DNA of 57,513 bases, from NCBI RefSeq assembly GCF_015206895.1, contig NZ_JADEXU010000038.1, positions 1-57,513 of the forward strand. Reading direction: 5' to 3'. Below, one piece after another: positions 36,101-44,619 of the stretch (position 1 is the stretch's first letter; each line of letters begins with the position of its first letter). The notes below the pieces were generated by a model, which was not told where the DNA came from, did not search any database, and saw only the letters and a list, made by a program, of their open reading frames with translations. The position numbers and the translations under genes were made by a program. This DNA is from Nostoc sp. LEGE 12450. Lineage in GTDB: Bacteria > Cyanobacteriota > Cyanobacteriia > Cyanobacteriales > Nostocaceae.

Positions 36101-36766
36101 TACTTCCTTTACTCCTTGAAGCAGAGGAGTAGCTTCATAGAGTTGAAAGCCGTGTAACTCAATTGCTTTACCAAGGTTAAAGGGTGTGCGGCCTTTATCA
36201 GCGATGAGGTCGGAAGGACTAGCTACACCAAATAGTGCAAATCCCAAACGATTAAAGTTTGAATTCTCTGGTCGCTGATTATAGCATTGACGAATCCAAG
36301 CAAAAAAGTCGTTAATTGGGAAACTTAAACTAAGTAGGCTATCAATCTCATCAATAAAGATGAAAATGCGTTCGGCTTTGGCGTTTGGTAGTAAAACTTC
36401 TTCAACAAAAGAGTGTAGTTTTTGTACTGAGGAAATGCCTTTTTGTGTCTCCCACCAACGTTTAAAGTTGATCTGTTCTGCTAAATTTAAGCTGTAGAAT
36501 AAGCTGATAATGATGCCTTTGTACCATTGTTCTGGTGTAGTATCCTCAATACCTAAGATGGTCATATCCAAATAAACACAGCTATAGCCTTCTTCTCTAA
36601 GACGATAACTGGTGCGCTGTAGTAAGGATGACTTACCCATCTGGCGAGAGTTGAAAACGTAACAAAAATCCCCAGCTTTCAGGCTAGTATAAAGTTTTTC
36701 GTCTGCGTCACGGATAACATACGTGGGATCGTCACTGCGGAGACTACCTCCTACTTGGTATCTCAT
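33158..36766 (-). CDS. AAA-like ATPase / transmembrane / 14-blade WD40 protein
   Basis: 1202 aa. The N-terminal AAA_35-like ATPase carries Walker A NSRQMGKSS (39-47) and Walker B IFIFIDEIDSLL (134-145), followed by a winged-helix-like part (about 330-400). A coiled stretch, ARAKEVEARLAQEQ, precedes one membrane helix near 482-506. Residues about 590-1150 hold 14 WD40 repeats, two of them (9, 10) degenerate, consistent with two propellers. The tail reads NYGCTLVHDYLKTN and ends in RSLCNMPKFK. Linker and tail resemble those of the 1681-aa WD40 protein although the NTPases differ. A signalling or conflict role is plausible but unproven. Confidence 0.93.
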   Translation of the reverse strand: MRYQVGGSLRSDDPTYVIRDADEKLYTSLKAGDFCYVFNSRQMGKSSLLQRTSYRLREEGYSCVYLDMTILGIEDTTPEQWYKGIIISLFYSLNLAEQINFKRWWETQKGISSVQKLHSFVEEVLLPNAKAERIFIFIDEIDSLLSLSFPINDFFAWIRQCYNQRPENSNFNRLGFALFGVASPSDLIADKGRTPFNLGKAIELHGFQLYEATPLLQGVKEVVSQPQTILQEIIYWTEGQPFLTQKLCNLVIQFAAENATGMISLVPGTEAFWIEQLVKTHIIQNWQSQDEPEHLRTIRDRLLFNDQRAGRLLGIYQKVLQAEEQSSSGGFLQKEMSSSRGEEFFTLPHLPVPIDDSREQTELLLSGLVEKHNGYLKIKNPIYRSVFNAEWVLKQLDNLRPYSQTFNAWVASGYKDESRLLRGQALKDTQNWIQGKSLSNWDYQFLAASQECEQREVQTVLEAARAKEVEARLAQEQKTAKFQRFLLVAVCIGLLVSSILGVGSFIMYRQTKKSESQAKSSEIRALVSSSVGLFASQRRLDALVEAIKAKDRLHKLGTTNSNLAPQVENALRQAVYGADEYNRFSDHTASVMAVDVSPDSSLIASASIDNTVKLWRRDGTEVATLKGHKGAVRAVDFSSDGQILASVGEDGTIKLWKLDGTLLKTFKGHTASVWGVAFSPDGQFLASASWDATVKLWKRDGTLLKTFQGSKGAFWGVAFSPDGQTIAAASLDRTVKLWKRDDSGWQNAKPVQTLQGHTAWVVGIAFSPDGQTIASASEDRTVKLWRRDSISKSYRLDKTLQGHDAGISGVAFSPDGQTIASASLDKTIKLWNIDGTELKTLRGHSASVWGVTFSPDGRFIASAGAENMVRLWQSQNPFQNSIIAHKAGIWSIAIASDSSTIATTSHENMVKFWSRQGKLLKTITESKGEISEVSFSGDDKLIALFTSDDSVKIKKRDGTLIASYKYLHSKLTSGVLSPDGQTIAMAGVDKNIQISRRDRTVTPQILKGHQAEVWHVVFSPDSRLVGSASGDTTAKLWTLDGNLFRTLIGHSAAVWRVVFSQDSKMLATGSGDNTVKLWTLDGKLLNTLKGHKAGIWGIAFTPDGKIVASGSVDASIKLWKLDGTEVTTLTGHTAGIRVVAISPDGTLLVSGGDDNTLILWNLQRILNLDVLNYGCTLVHDYLKTNTTVEEGDRSLCNMPKFK

Positions 36767-37170
36767 ATTGAAGTGTAATTATCAAATACAGAGCTTACGT
36801 AAACAATAGCCGAAAAGAAAGATTTTTAGGTAGGGGCAATTCATGAATTGCCCCTACCTTTCGTGTATATCTTTGCCAGGTTAGGATTTTTTTGCAGTTT
36901 AATCGAGTATTGCCATAAGTGATAGTGATAGATGCCAACTTAGAGTGAGTTGGGAGGATATAAAAGTGTCTGGGATAGCCATCACTTACTAGGATAGAGG
37001 AATAGAAGCAGAGGTTTTCCAAATTCAATCAAAAGGAAATTTGTTTTATTCTCTGCATAAATTAATTAAAATGGGATGAAAGATATTAAGCTACTCGTGG
37101 AAGATAAGCACTCCACAAAACAAAAAATTTATAAGCCTCATTTTGATTATGGGGTACGAGGTAATTAAGT
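36767..37170. other. Intergenic region with a 32-bp perfect palindrome
   Basis: The divergent promoters of the ATPase-WD40 gene and the VOC-like gene lie here. 36828-36859 is a perfect palindrome listed separately. A 77-codon minus-strand frame overlaps that repeat and is not a gene. Confidence 0.45.
36828..36859. repeat. 32-bp perfect palindrome, dispersed family
   Basis: AGGTAGGGGCAATTCA followed immediately by its exact complement. A second, imperfect copy lies at 53574-53605. It sits 60 bp upstream of the ATPase-WD40 start. Confidence 0.8.
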
Positions 37171-37632
37171 ATGATTCATCACATATCTATTTCTGTTAAA
37201 AACCCCCAACATGTTGCCGAGGTTTTAGCTGAAGTCTTGAATGGCCAAGCTTTTCCCTTTTTCCCTCACCCAGGCAGCTATATGGTTTTTCCACTTGACG
37301 AATATGGAACAGGGATTGAAGTTTACCCGTTAAAAACTCAGCTAATGCCTGGTGAAGGAGATAACCAGTGTACATTTGCAGAAAATGCCAGTTCTTCTGG
37401 GTTCACAGCTACTCATGCAGCAATTTCAGTTTCTTCTAGTCAAGAAAAAATTGAGTTGATTGCTAAACGTGAAGGTTGGAGAGTGTTACGTTGTAACCGC
37501 GATTCTTTTTTTGATGTTATTGAGTTCTGGTTGGAAAACACGGTCATGATAGAACTACTCACACCGGAAATGTCGGCTCAATATTTGGCAGCAACGCAGC
37601 CAGAAAATTTGAAGAAAGCTTTTAATTTATAA
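37171..37632 (+). CDS. VOC/glyoxalase-like protein of unknown function
   Basis: 153 aa. It starts IHHISISVKNPQHVAEVLAE, a beta-alpha-beta unit typical of vicinal-oxygen-chelate folds, and continues with FPHPGSYMVFPLDEYGTGIEVYP. The second half has ATHAAISVSSSQEKIELIAK, FFDVIEFWLENTVMIELL. His and Glu residues are spaced as in VOC proteins (H37x, E11x), but metal ligands cannot be fixed by eye. The gene is single on the plus strand. Substrate unknown. Confidence 0.75.
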   Translation: MIHHISISVKNPQHVAEVLAEVLNGQAFPFFPHPGSYMVFPLDEYGTGIEVYPLKTQLMPGEGDNQCTFAENASSSGFTATHAAISVSSSQEKIELIAKREGWRVLRCNRDSFFDVIEFWLENTVMIELLTPEMSAQYLAATQPENLKKAFNL

Positions 37633-37865
37633 CTCTGCTACTGCTAACTTAACAAAACTATTAACTAATTTAAAATTGTTCGCGCAGCCTCTCCTAGAGA
37701 GTTTCAGATTCTTATTTAGGGACATTCCAACAAAAAACATCCCATTCTAGGGGCAATTGGGCAATTCATCTAGGCGCAAAGCGGCTACTCTACAATTTCT
37801 CCAACGGAGTAGCCGGAGGCTATTCTTTCTATGTAAATAAGGAATAATTGACGAGTACATTCTCT

Positions 37866-37930
37866 GTAGAGACGGCGATTTATCGCGTCTCTCTAACGTA
37901 TCAGTCTTTTAGACGCGATAAATCGCGTCT
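37866..37930. repeat. Two copies of a GAGACGCGAT palindromic repeat
   Basis: GTAGAGACGGCGATTTATCG (37866 onward) and AGACGCGATAAATCGCGTCT (37911-37930) are tandem, spaced by about 18 bp. Further copies are at 45085-45108 and 53684-53704 inside longer elements. Confidence 0.75.
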
Positions 37931-37958
37931 CTACAATGAGGGCTTTCTGGCTTATCCC

Positions 37959-37992
37959 AAAGTCACAGCAAAACACTTTTCAAACAACCTCT
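37959..37992 (-). repeat. Solo arm of the MITE found at 48390-48520
   Basis: The reverse complement of this 34-nt segment equals 48390-48423 at 33 of 34 positions (AGAGGTTGTTTGAAAAGTG...). No matching second arm was found nearby, so it is a truncated copy or fragment. Confidence 0.7.
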
Positions 37993-37998
37993 AACATC

Positions 37999-38277
37999 TC
38001 AGTAATTTTTTGGATTTTTACTTGAGTGAATAGCTTTATTCAATTCCTGGAGCAAGTCTTCTTCCGCATCCCGCTCTTGCTTGAGTTCTCTAATCATTTC
38101 CTGACTAGAACCAATTAGCAAACCAGCAACTGCACCTACAAGGATGTATTTTTGCTCCAAATCTTGATACATTTGACTTGTGTAGGGACAAGGAAGTAAA
38201 TTAGCAGCAATAAAACCAATTCCTGCGCCCAAAAATACCGTCACAAAGCCAGAGAAAGCGATCAGTTTAGCATTCAT
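37999..38277 (-). CDS. Small two-helix membrane protein of unknown function
   Basis: 92 aa. Two hydrophobic helices span about 7-27 (FSGFVTVFLGAGIGFIAANL) and 46-62 (ILVGAVAGLLIGSS), with a Cys-Pro-Tyr turn between them. A long acidic/basic helical tail, RELKQERDAEEDLLQELNK, follows and would be cytosolic. Small proteins of this type occur in Nostocales; function unknown. ATG at 38275-38277. Confidence 0.75.
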   Translation of the reverse strand: MNAKLIAFSGFVTVFLGAGIGFIAANLLPCPYTSQMYQDLEQKYILVGAVAGLLIGSSQEMIRELKQERDAEEDLLQELNKAIHSSKNPKNY

Positions 38278-38569
38278 TTGCTTTGCTCCAATGCTTATAA
38301 CTTTGCTAAATTCTTAGAAGATACTCTATATTGTCTCCGCAGTTGCCAAAGTTGCTACTTAATCTTTACCTCTTGTAATAGTAGACAGAGTGGGGGGATG
38401 AGTGATGTGAAAAGAATAACTCCTAACTCCTAACTTTTTACTCTTAACTCCCTATGGCGGTTTGCGATCGCATGGATCATAGATAATTCAAAGGGTAGTA
38501 TCTGAACTTCTCCTATAATTGCCGTTTCTCTATAAGACGCTAGGTTAACACTAACGGTAAAATTGCTTA

Positions 38570-39712
38570 CTATAGTTTTCTCTGGGGAATTGACCCTTCA
38601 ACTCCCTCAACATACCAATCCATCGCCAATTGTCCTCGATCTTCCAACACCTTACCATTTGCAACTCGCACTACCCCTTTTTGATCTTTCACCGGGCCAT
38701 CAAAAGGATGTGCAGTACCCTGAATAAACTCATCGCGCTTCGCATTCACTAGTTGTTGTACTTCTACCGGAATCGCCTGATTCATCGGCGAAATATCCAC
38801 CATTCCTTCACCAATGCCATCCCAAACGTTTTGAGGTTTCCAAGTATTGCTCATTACAGCCAAGGCTTTATCTGTATAGAACTTGCCCCATCTGTTAATA
38901 ACTGATGTCAGGTGGGCTTTTTGAGCAAACTTACTCATATCACTGTTGTAGCCAAAAGCATAAATGCCTTTTTCCTCAGCTAATTGGACAACAGCGCCAG
39001 AGTCGGTATGCTGGGTCAGTACATCTGCACCGGAATTGACCAAAGCAATAGCTGCTTCTCTTTCTTTAGCTGGATCGTACCAACTTTGTATCCAAAGTAC
39101 CTTAACTTTTGCTTGGGGATTTGTTAAGCGCATTCCTTGTGTGAATGCACTGATTCCCCGAATTACTTCCGGAATTGGGTATGCGCCAATAAAACCAACT
39201 ACATTTGATTTTGTCATTTTGCCAGCAATCATGCCGGTTAAGTAACGCGGTTCTTCAAAACGTCCTAGATAAGTGCCAACATTGGTAGCACGTTTGTATC
39301 CTGCACAGTGTTCAAAGATAACATCACCAAAGTCTTTAGCGACTTTAATTGTTGGGTTCATATACCCAAAGGAAGTGGTAAAAATCAACTTGTTACCATC
39401 TAATGCTAGTTGGCGAATTATCCTTTCAGCGTCAGCACCTTCATTGACATTTTCGACAAAGGTAGTTTTTACTTTATCGTTAAGATTGGCTTCCATATCT
39501 CTGCGACCTAAATCATGGGCATAAGTCCAACCAAAATTACCCACAGGCCCCACATAAACAAATCCCACCTTGAGAGGTTCATTTACCGCTACAGGCGACG
39601 CTGAGGGAGACTCCTCACCTGGCAATTTGGAATTTTTGCCTTGAACACAACTTGTTAAAGCAAAACTAGATCCTGCTAAAGTGACATACTTTAGAAAATT
39701 CCGACGATCCAT
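38570..39712 (-). CDS. BMP-family (Med/PnrA-like) ABC transporter substrate-binding lipoprotein
   Basis: 380 aa. The N-terminus MDRRNFLKYVTLAG has a twin-arginine-like motif and then LTSC with a lipobox Cys at 22, so it is likely exported, possibly by Tat, and lipidated. The mature protein follows the BMP fold: VGFVYVGPVGNFGWTYAHDL, FTTSFGYMNPTIKVAKDF, EHCAGYKRATN and GADVLTQHTDSGAVVQLAEE. BMP proteins bind purine nucleosides or related ligands for ABC importers. No permease or ATPase gene is adjacent, so the transporter partners are elsewhere. Confidence 0.92.
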   Translation of the reverse strand: MDRRNFLKYVTLAGSSFALTSCVQGKNSKLPGEESPSASPVAVNEPLKVGFVYVGPVGNFGWTYAHDLGRRDMEANLNDKVKTTFVENVNEGADAERIIRQLALDGNKLIFTTSFGYMNPTIKVAKDFGDVIFEHCAGYKRATNVGTYLGRFEEPRYLTGMIAGKMTKSNVVGFIGAYPIPEVIRGISAFTQGMRLTNPQAKVKVLWIQSWYDPAKEREAAIALVNSGADVLTQHTDSGAVVQLAEEKGIYAFGYNSDMSKFAQKAHLTSVINRWGKFYTDKALAVMSNTWKPQNVWDGIGEGMVDISPMNQAIPVEVQQLVNAKRDEFIQGTAHPFDGPVKDQKGVVRVANGKVLEDRGQLAMDWYVEGVEGSIPQRKL

Positions 39713-39948
39713 ATTTTATTGATGGGGTTTAGTTGCTGAAAAATATTTTTCTGATTACTAGTAACGACAGATACACTCTTGACTTAATTTTAGCTCTTGT
39801 TTTTTGCCGTTAACTTACTAACAAAAGAAATCAAAGAATGGTTGATATTATACAAAAGCACAATACTTTTTAATAAAAATAAGGGAATGAGGTAGAAGCA
39901 TTAATAACCAATGTCCAATGCCCAACTTTACGAATCTGGAGGTTTTTA

Positions 39949-41448
39949 ATGAACTTATTTGAGCTTTTAGCAGGGGAAGATAATCATTCAGCCCTCATTA
40001 CACCTGGGGGGCGATCGCTAACTTATCAGCAATTGCGTGAGAATGTTGTTGGCTTAGTATCCCAACTCAACAGCTTTGGATTGACACGGGGCGATCGCAT
40101 AGCCATTGCCATGACTAACGGTTCGCCAATGGCTATTACCTTTTTGGCTGCCGCCCTATGTGGCACTGCTGCACCCTTAAATCCCAAATACAAACAAGAC
40201 GAATTTGCCTTTTACTACGAAGATACTCAAGCAAATGCCCTGATTACTTTGTCTCATGAACCAGAAGCAGCGATCGCCGCCGTCACACCCAATATGATGC
40301 TGATTAATGCCAAGGTAAATACTGACGGCACATTGAGCTTTGAATTAGTCAAAACAGGCTCACAACCAAGCGAATCATTGAATCTCGCAGCCCCGAACGC
40401 CGACGATTTGGCGATAATTCTTCACACTAGCGGCACTACCAGCCGTCCGAAGCGTGTGCCAATTCGTCATCGCAACTTAATCGCCTCAGCCAACAACATT
40501 ATTGCTGCTTACTCACTCACAGCAGCTGATACTACACTTTGCTTAATGCCCCTATTCCACGTTCACGGATTGGTGGGTTGTTTGCTGTCAACTTTAGCAT
40601 CAGGCGGCACACTAATTTGTCCCAATGGTTTTAATGCCTTGGAGTTTTGGAAACTAGTAGATACCTACAAACCTACCTGGTACTCCGCAGCGCCAACCAT
40701 GCACCAGACAATTTTGGCCCGCGCTAGCCGCAACACAGAAATTGTCCAAGCTAATCGCTTTCGTTTCATTCGCTCTAGTAGCGCTTCCTTGCCCCCGATT
40801 ATTATTGAACAGTTAGAGGCAACTCTCAATGCTCCTGTGGTGGAATCTTACAGCATGACTGAAGCATCCCACTTAATGACTACCAACCCCCTACCACCAA
40901 AAGTGCGAAAACCAGGTAGTGTAGGTTATGGCTTTGGTGTGGATGTCGGCATTATGGATTCTGAAGGCAACCTATTATCTCAGGGAAGCTTGGGCGAGGT
41001 GGTGGTCAAAGCACCCAATGTTATTGATGGCTACGAAAACAACCCAGAAGCCAACGCCACAGCTTTTGTCAACGGTTGGTTCCGCACTGGAGATCAAGGT
41101 ACTGTGGATGCAGACGGCTATCTCCGCTTGACTGGACGCATTAAAGAATTGATTAATCGGGGTGGGGAAAAAATTTCTCCCTTAGAAGTGGATGATGTTT
41201 TGTTGCGCCATCCTGCCGTTGCGGAAGCCCTAGCCTTTGCTATCCCCCACAAATCTTTAGGTGAAGATATCCACGCTGCTGTTGTCCTCAAGGGAGAAGT
41301 TGGCGAAAAAGAACTTTTAGCTCACTGTTCAACTATGTTGGCAGACTTCAAAGTTCCGAAGCAAATTCACATTTTGGAGCAACTACCTCGTGGTGCTACG
41401 GGGAAACTGCAACGGTTAGCTATGGCGAAATTGCTTAACATAGGCTAA
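39949..41448 (+). CDS. AMP-dependent acyl-CoA synthetase/ligase
   Basis: 499 aa, ATG at 39949 with CTGGAGG eight nt upstream. The adenylation motif is ILHTSGTTSRPKRVPI. The A-loop motifs are GWFRTGDQGTVDADGY and GRIKELINRGGEKISPLEV, and the catalytic Lys is in the terminal RGATGKLQR. The single-domain architecture of about 500 aa resembles oxalyl-CoA or medium-chain acyl-CoA synthetases (AAE3-like); the substrate is uncertain. It converts a carboxylate, ATP and CoA to an acyl-CoA, AMP and PPi. The 130-aa gene lies 40 bp downstream on the same strand and probably shares its transcript. Confidence 0.93.
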   Translation: MNLFELLAGEDNHSALITPGGRSLTYQQLRENVVGLVSQLNSFGLTRGDRIAIAMTNGSPMAITFLAAALCGTAAPLNPKYKQDEFAFYYEDTQANALITLSHEPEAAIAAVTPNMMLINAKVNTDGTLSFELVKTGSQPSESLNLAAPNADDLAIILHTSGTTSRPKRVPIRHRNLIASANNIIAAYSLTAADTTLCLMPLFHVHGLVGCLLSTLASGGTLICPNGFNALEFWKLVDTYKPTWYSAAPTMHQTILARASRNTEIVQANRFRFIRSSSASLPPIIIEQLEATLNAPVVESYSMTEASHLMTTNPLPPKVRKPGSVGYGFGVDVGIMDSEGNLLSQGSLGEVVVKAPNVIDGYENNPEANATAFVNGWFRTGDQGTVDADGYLRLTGRIKELINRGGEKISPLEVDDVLLRHPAVAEALAFAIPHKSLGEDIHAAVVLKGEVGEKELLAHCSTMLADFKVPKQIHILEQLPRGATGKLQRLAMAKLLNIG

Positions 41449-41488
41449 ATCAGCGATACACTAAGGAAAATTCCTTGAGGAAGCGTCA

Positions 41489-41881
41489 ATGGCACGGTCA
41501 AACGGGGTTCAAACTGAAATGTCTGCACAGGAATTGCCTACAATCTCAGATGAAGAAGATACAGTGACAGTTGAAGATTTGCCGGAACAAGTAGAGGATG
41601 TGCAGGATATTGACGACATCTTGAACTCACTCAAAACCTTGCTGAGTAGTCTAGAAAAGCTCCAAAAAGTCCGGCAGGAAGTGGGCGACATCAAACCGTT
41701 AATTGGGCGGATGCTGGATGGAGAACTGGTTGCGGGTGAAGAACTTGAGCAACTCAAGTCAGGTGTGAGCAGTCTTTCTCGCCTTGTGCGGGCTTATAAT
41801 GACCATCAAATAGCGTTGGCTAAAGCCCAACCTGCAAGAAATTTGCTAGATCAAGTCCTCAAAGAGCGGAAAGCGAATTGA
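41489..41881 (+). CDS. Acidic coiled-coil protein of unknown function
   Basis: 130 aa, ATG at 41489, TTGAGGAAGC upstream. The first 45 residues are acidic and probably disordered (ISDEEDTVTVEDLPEQVEDV). Two helices follow: ILNSLKTLLSSLEKLQKV and LEQLKSGVSSLSRLVRAY, then LLDQVLKERKAN. No catalytic motif. It sits 40 bp downstream of the acyl-CoA synthetase gene in the same orientation, suggesting co-transcription. I do not recognise a named family. Confidence 0.8.
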   Translation: MARSNGVQTEMSAQELPTISDEEDTVTVEDLPEQVEDVQDIDDILNSLKTLLSSLEKLQKVRQEVGDIKPLIGRMLDGELVAGEELEQLKSGVSSLSRLVRAYNDHQIALAKAQPARNLLDQVLKERKAN

Positions 41882-41904
41882 AATCAGAAGCGATGTCTAC
41901 GATG

Positions 41905-42012
41905 GTCACTGAGCTTGTCGTACCCCTCCGGGGAAGCAAGCTACGCGCAGCGTCTCGTAGAGAAGTGCGGGCTACGCCTACGCATTTTTTAATTTCAGGA
42001 AATGCGTAAGCG
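41905..42012. repeat. Dispersed Nostoc repeat with inverted GCGTAGCC arms
   Basis: GCTACGCGCAGCGTCTCGTA and GGGCTACGCCTACGCAT are typical of highly repeated intergenic elements of Nostocales. The right part, GGAAATGCGTAAGCGTAGCC (41998-42017), mirrors GGCTACGCCTACGCATTTTT. The element lies between the 130-aa gene and the FMN reductase gene. Confidence 0.6.
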
Positions 42013-42121
42013 TAGCCCTAATTACCCAAATGTCTAAACACACATCGGCTTGTCGCAATCTGACGCTGTAAGTAGATGGTAAATTCAACTTGTGGCTAGA
42101 CGTTGTTAAAAATTATTGATT

Positions 42122-42703
42122 ATGAGCTTCAAAACAGTAGTCTTCTACGGTTCCTACAGGAGCGATCGCCAGGGCATCAAAGCTGCCAGATTCATAATTA
42201 ATCAGCTTAAGCAAAGAAACCATGAGGTGATTTTTGTGGATGCAAAGGAGTATGACTTTGGTATTTTAGACCGGATGTATAAGGAGTATGATACAGGTCA
42301 GGCTCCTGCAAAGATGGAAGAACTGGCAGAACATATCCGAACAGCAGATGGTTTTGTAGTTGTTGCGGGAGAGTATAACCATTCCATTCAGCCAGGATTG
42401 AGCAACCTGATGGATCACTATCTAGAAGAATACTTTTTCCGTCCGGCTGGTATTGTTTCTTACTCATCTGGTGGCTTTGGAGGAGTGCGGGCAGCCATAC
42501 AGTTACGTTCTTTGCTGTCAGAGATGGGAATGACTACGATTTCAAGTATTTTTGCCATCTCCAAAATTGGGGAATCTCTGGATGAAGCAGGTACTTCACA
42601 GGCGATCGCTTTGACGAAGAGAGTCGGTCAATTTTTGGATGAATTAGAGTGGTACGAAGAAGCATTGCAACGACAAAGATTTGAAAAAGGAAACCCGTTC
42701 TAA
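42122..42703 (+). CDS. NADPH-dependent FMN reductase, flavodoxin-like
   Basis: From ATG 42122 the product is 193 aa (MSFKTVVFYGSYRSDR); a TTG two codons upstream is unlikely. The flavin phosphate loop is GSYRSDRQG. The core is VVVAGEYNHSIQPGLSNLMDH, with GGFGGVRAAIQLRSLLSEMG further on, typical of the ArsH/ChrR/azoreductase FMN_red family. It transfers electrons from NADPH to FMN or quinone-like acceptors in the cytosol. There is no neighbouring metal-resistance gene. The next gene, CbiG-CobJ, is 97 bp downstream. Confidence 0.92.
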   Translation: MSFKTVVFYGSYRSDRQGIKAARFIINQLKQRNHEVIFVDAKEYDFGILDRMYKEYDTGQAPAKMEELAEHIRTADGFVVVAGEYNHSIQPGLSNLMDHYLEEYFFRPAGIVSYSSGGFGGVRAAIQLRSLLSEMGMTTISSIFAISKIGESLDEAGTSQAIALTKRVGQFLDELEWYEEALQRQRFEKGNPF

Positions 42704-42800
42704 TCAAGTCAGGATAAGTATTGAACGACAGTTATGATTTTTTCATGACTAAATCTGTGGTTTCATTTGAAGGATATCGAATTTTGCAAGATATCTACTT

Positions 42801-44528
42801 ATGATCATGAACGTTGCACCCGCCATTGTAGTACTAGGTCAAAATAGCGTGACAGTAGCACGCAAAATAATCAGCGTTCTACCAGGAGCGACGCTATACG
42901 GTCTAGCGGGTCGCACATCGGGAGTGGATGTCAGCTTTACTAATTTTGGCGACACGTTACGCGAGTTATTTGCTCAGGGAACGCCGCTAATTGGCATTTG
43001 TGCCGCCGGCATTTTAATTAGGACGCTAGCTCCCATACTCTCGGATAAACAACAGGAACCACCTGTGTTAGCTGTGGCTGAAGATGGTAGTGCTGTTGTC
43101 CCCCTCTTGGGCGGACTTGGTGGGGTAAACGATTTGGCCCGCCGTATTGCCGAAGCGCTTGATGTTAAACCTGCAATTACGACTACAGGTGATTTGCGTT
43201 TGGGTACAACGCTGTTATCTCCTCCCCACGGATACCGTTTAGCAAACCCAGACGATGCTAAGAAATTTATTTCAGATGTGCTAGCTGGGACAGAAGTCAG
43301 ACTAGAAGGCATAGCGCCTTGGTTAAGTGATAGTAAATTACCTATAAATCCCAATGGAGATTTGACCATCCAAGTTACGGAACGTTTGGTAACTCCTACA
43401 GCCAACTGTCTTGTCTACCACCCAGCAACGATCGCGATCGCAATTAATGGCATCATTGATGATGCAGTAGCTTTAGTAGAGCAACTACTAACTGATGCCA
43501 AACTAGAAAAAACATCAGTCGCCGGGATATTTGCACCCATCACCGCCGCAGCCGATCCCGCAGTTAATACTGTAGCTAGCGCCTTGGGAGTACCTGCCCG
43601 CTTTTTTACCCCAAATCAGCTAGAAAGTCTGTTATCACAAGGTTATAGCCCTGCCCAAGCAGCTGCGATCGCAGCCACAGGCACATCTCCATTATCTTCC
43701 TCATCTCCCAATATAGCGATCGCCATTGCCCCTCAACCAATTGACCCAAATACCATCGGTCAACCACGCGGACGGTTAGCGATTATTGGCACGGGGCCTG
43801 GTGGAGCGCAATGGATGTCTCCCGAAGTCAAGGAGATACTGAAATCGGCAACTGACCTAGTGGGTTATAAAACTTATTTAGATTTAATCGGTTCTCTGGC
43901 TGACGGCAAGCAACGGCATGAGTCCGACAACCGCGAAGAAGAAGCACGGGCAAAAATGGCCCTTGATTTGGCAGCATCTGGGCGATATGTCGCTGTCGTT
44001 TCATCTGGCGACCCTGGTATCTATGCAATGGCAACAGCAGTTTTTGAAGTGTGCGATCGCTATGCCAAACCCGAATGGGATAGTATCGACATTCATGTAG
44101 CACCAGGTATTTCAGCTATGCAGGCAGCAGCAGCAGCCATTGGTGCGCCCCTTGGACATGATTTCTGTGCTATTTCCCTCTCTGATATCTTGAAGCCTTG
44201 GTCTGCCATCGAACAACGAATTGCTGCTGCTGCCGAGGCTGATTTCGTAATCGCTTTCTACAATCCTGTTTCCAAAGAGCGTACTTGGCAACTAGCAGAA
44301 GCAAGAAATATTTTGCTGCGACATAGAACACCGGATACCCCAGTAGTGTTGGCGCGGAATCTCGGCAGACCAGGACAGACGGTGAAAGCGATCGCACTTG
44401 ACCAGTTAACACCAGCAAGTGCTGATATGCGGACAATTATTCTCGTTGGTTCTACAAAAACCCGAACCATCAAACGCAGCGATGGTAATCTCTGGGTTTA
44501 TACACCGCGCCGCTATACGGAAGAATAA
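42801..44528 (+). CDS. cobJ: CbiG-CobJ fusion: cobalt-precorrin-5A hydrolase / precorrin-3B C17-methyltransferase
   Basis: 575 aa. Residues 1-300 are CbiG: LYGLAGRTSGVDVSFTNFG, LIGICAAGILIRTLAPIL, VLAVAEDGSAVVPLLGG, and a C-terminal CbiG domain ending near AAAIAATGTSPL. Residues about 325-575 are a SAM-dependent CobJ/CbiH methyltransferase: GRLAIIGTGPGGAQWMSPEV, VSSGDPGIYAMATAVFEV, VAPGISAMQAAAAAIGAPLG, AFYNPVSKERTW and MRTIILVGSTKTR. It catalyses ring contraction and C17 methylation in cobalamin synthesis plus removal of the acetaldehyde fragment. This fusion is common in cyanobacteria. It has no riboswitch of its own here. Confidence 0.96.
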   Translation: MIMNVAPAIVVLGQNSVTVARKIISVLPGATLYGLAGRTSGVDVSFTNFGDTLRELFAQGTPLIGICAAGILIRTLAPILSDKQQEPPVLAVAEDGSAVVPLLGGLGGVNDLARRIAEALDVKPAITTTGDLRLGTTLLSPPHGYRLANPDDAKKFISDVLAGTEVRLEGIAPWLSDSKLPINPNGDLTIQVTERLVTPTANCLVYHPATIAIAINGIIDDAVALVEQLLTDAKLEKTSVAGIFAPITAAADPAVNTVASALGVPARFFTPNQLESLLSQGYSPAQAAAIAATGTSPLSSSSPNIAIAIAPQPIDPNTIGQPRGRLAIIGTGPGGAQWMSPEVKEILKSATDLVGYKTYLDLIGSLADGKQRHESDNREEEARAKMALDLAASGRYVAVVSSGDPGIYAMATAVFEVCDRYAKPEWDSIDIHVAPGISAMQAAAAAIGAPLGHDFCAISLSDILKPWSAIEQRIAAAAEADFVIAFYNPVSKERTWQLAEARNILLRHRTPDTPVVLARNLGRPGQTVKAIALDQLTPASADMRTIILVGSTKTRTIKRSDGNLWVYTPRRYTEE

Positions 44529-44619
44529 GCATGATAAGCGCTGTAAAAACAAGGCAAACTTCTCCTTTGTTGGGGAGGCATTTTTTCAATCCATTTTTCT
44601 GTGCGATCGCATAATAAAA

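Larger units (their letters stand above)
37633..37998. other. Repeat-dense intergenic region
   Basis: Holds two copies of the GAGACGCGAT palindrome (37866-37892, 37911-37930) and a 34-nt MITE arm (37959-37992). CTACTCTACAATTTCTCC and GGAGTAGCCGGAGG motifs near 37780-37820 are also repeat-like. No gene. Confidence 0.6.

Noticed and set aside
36795..37028. 77-codon minus-strand frame
   Set aside because: Built largely on the 32-bp palindrome; no conserved motif.
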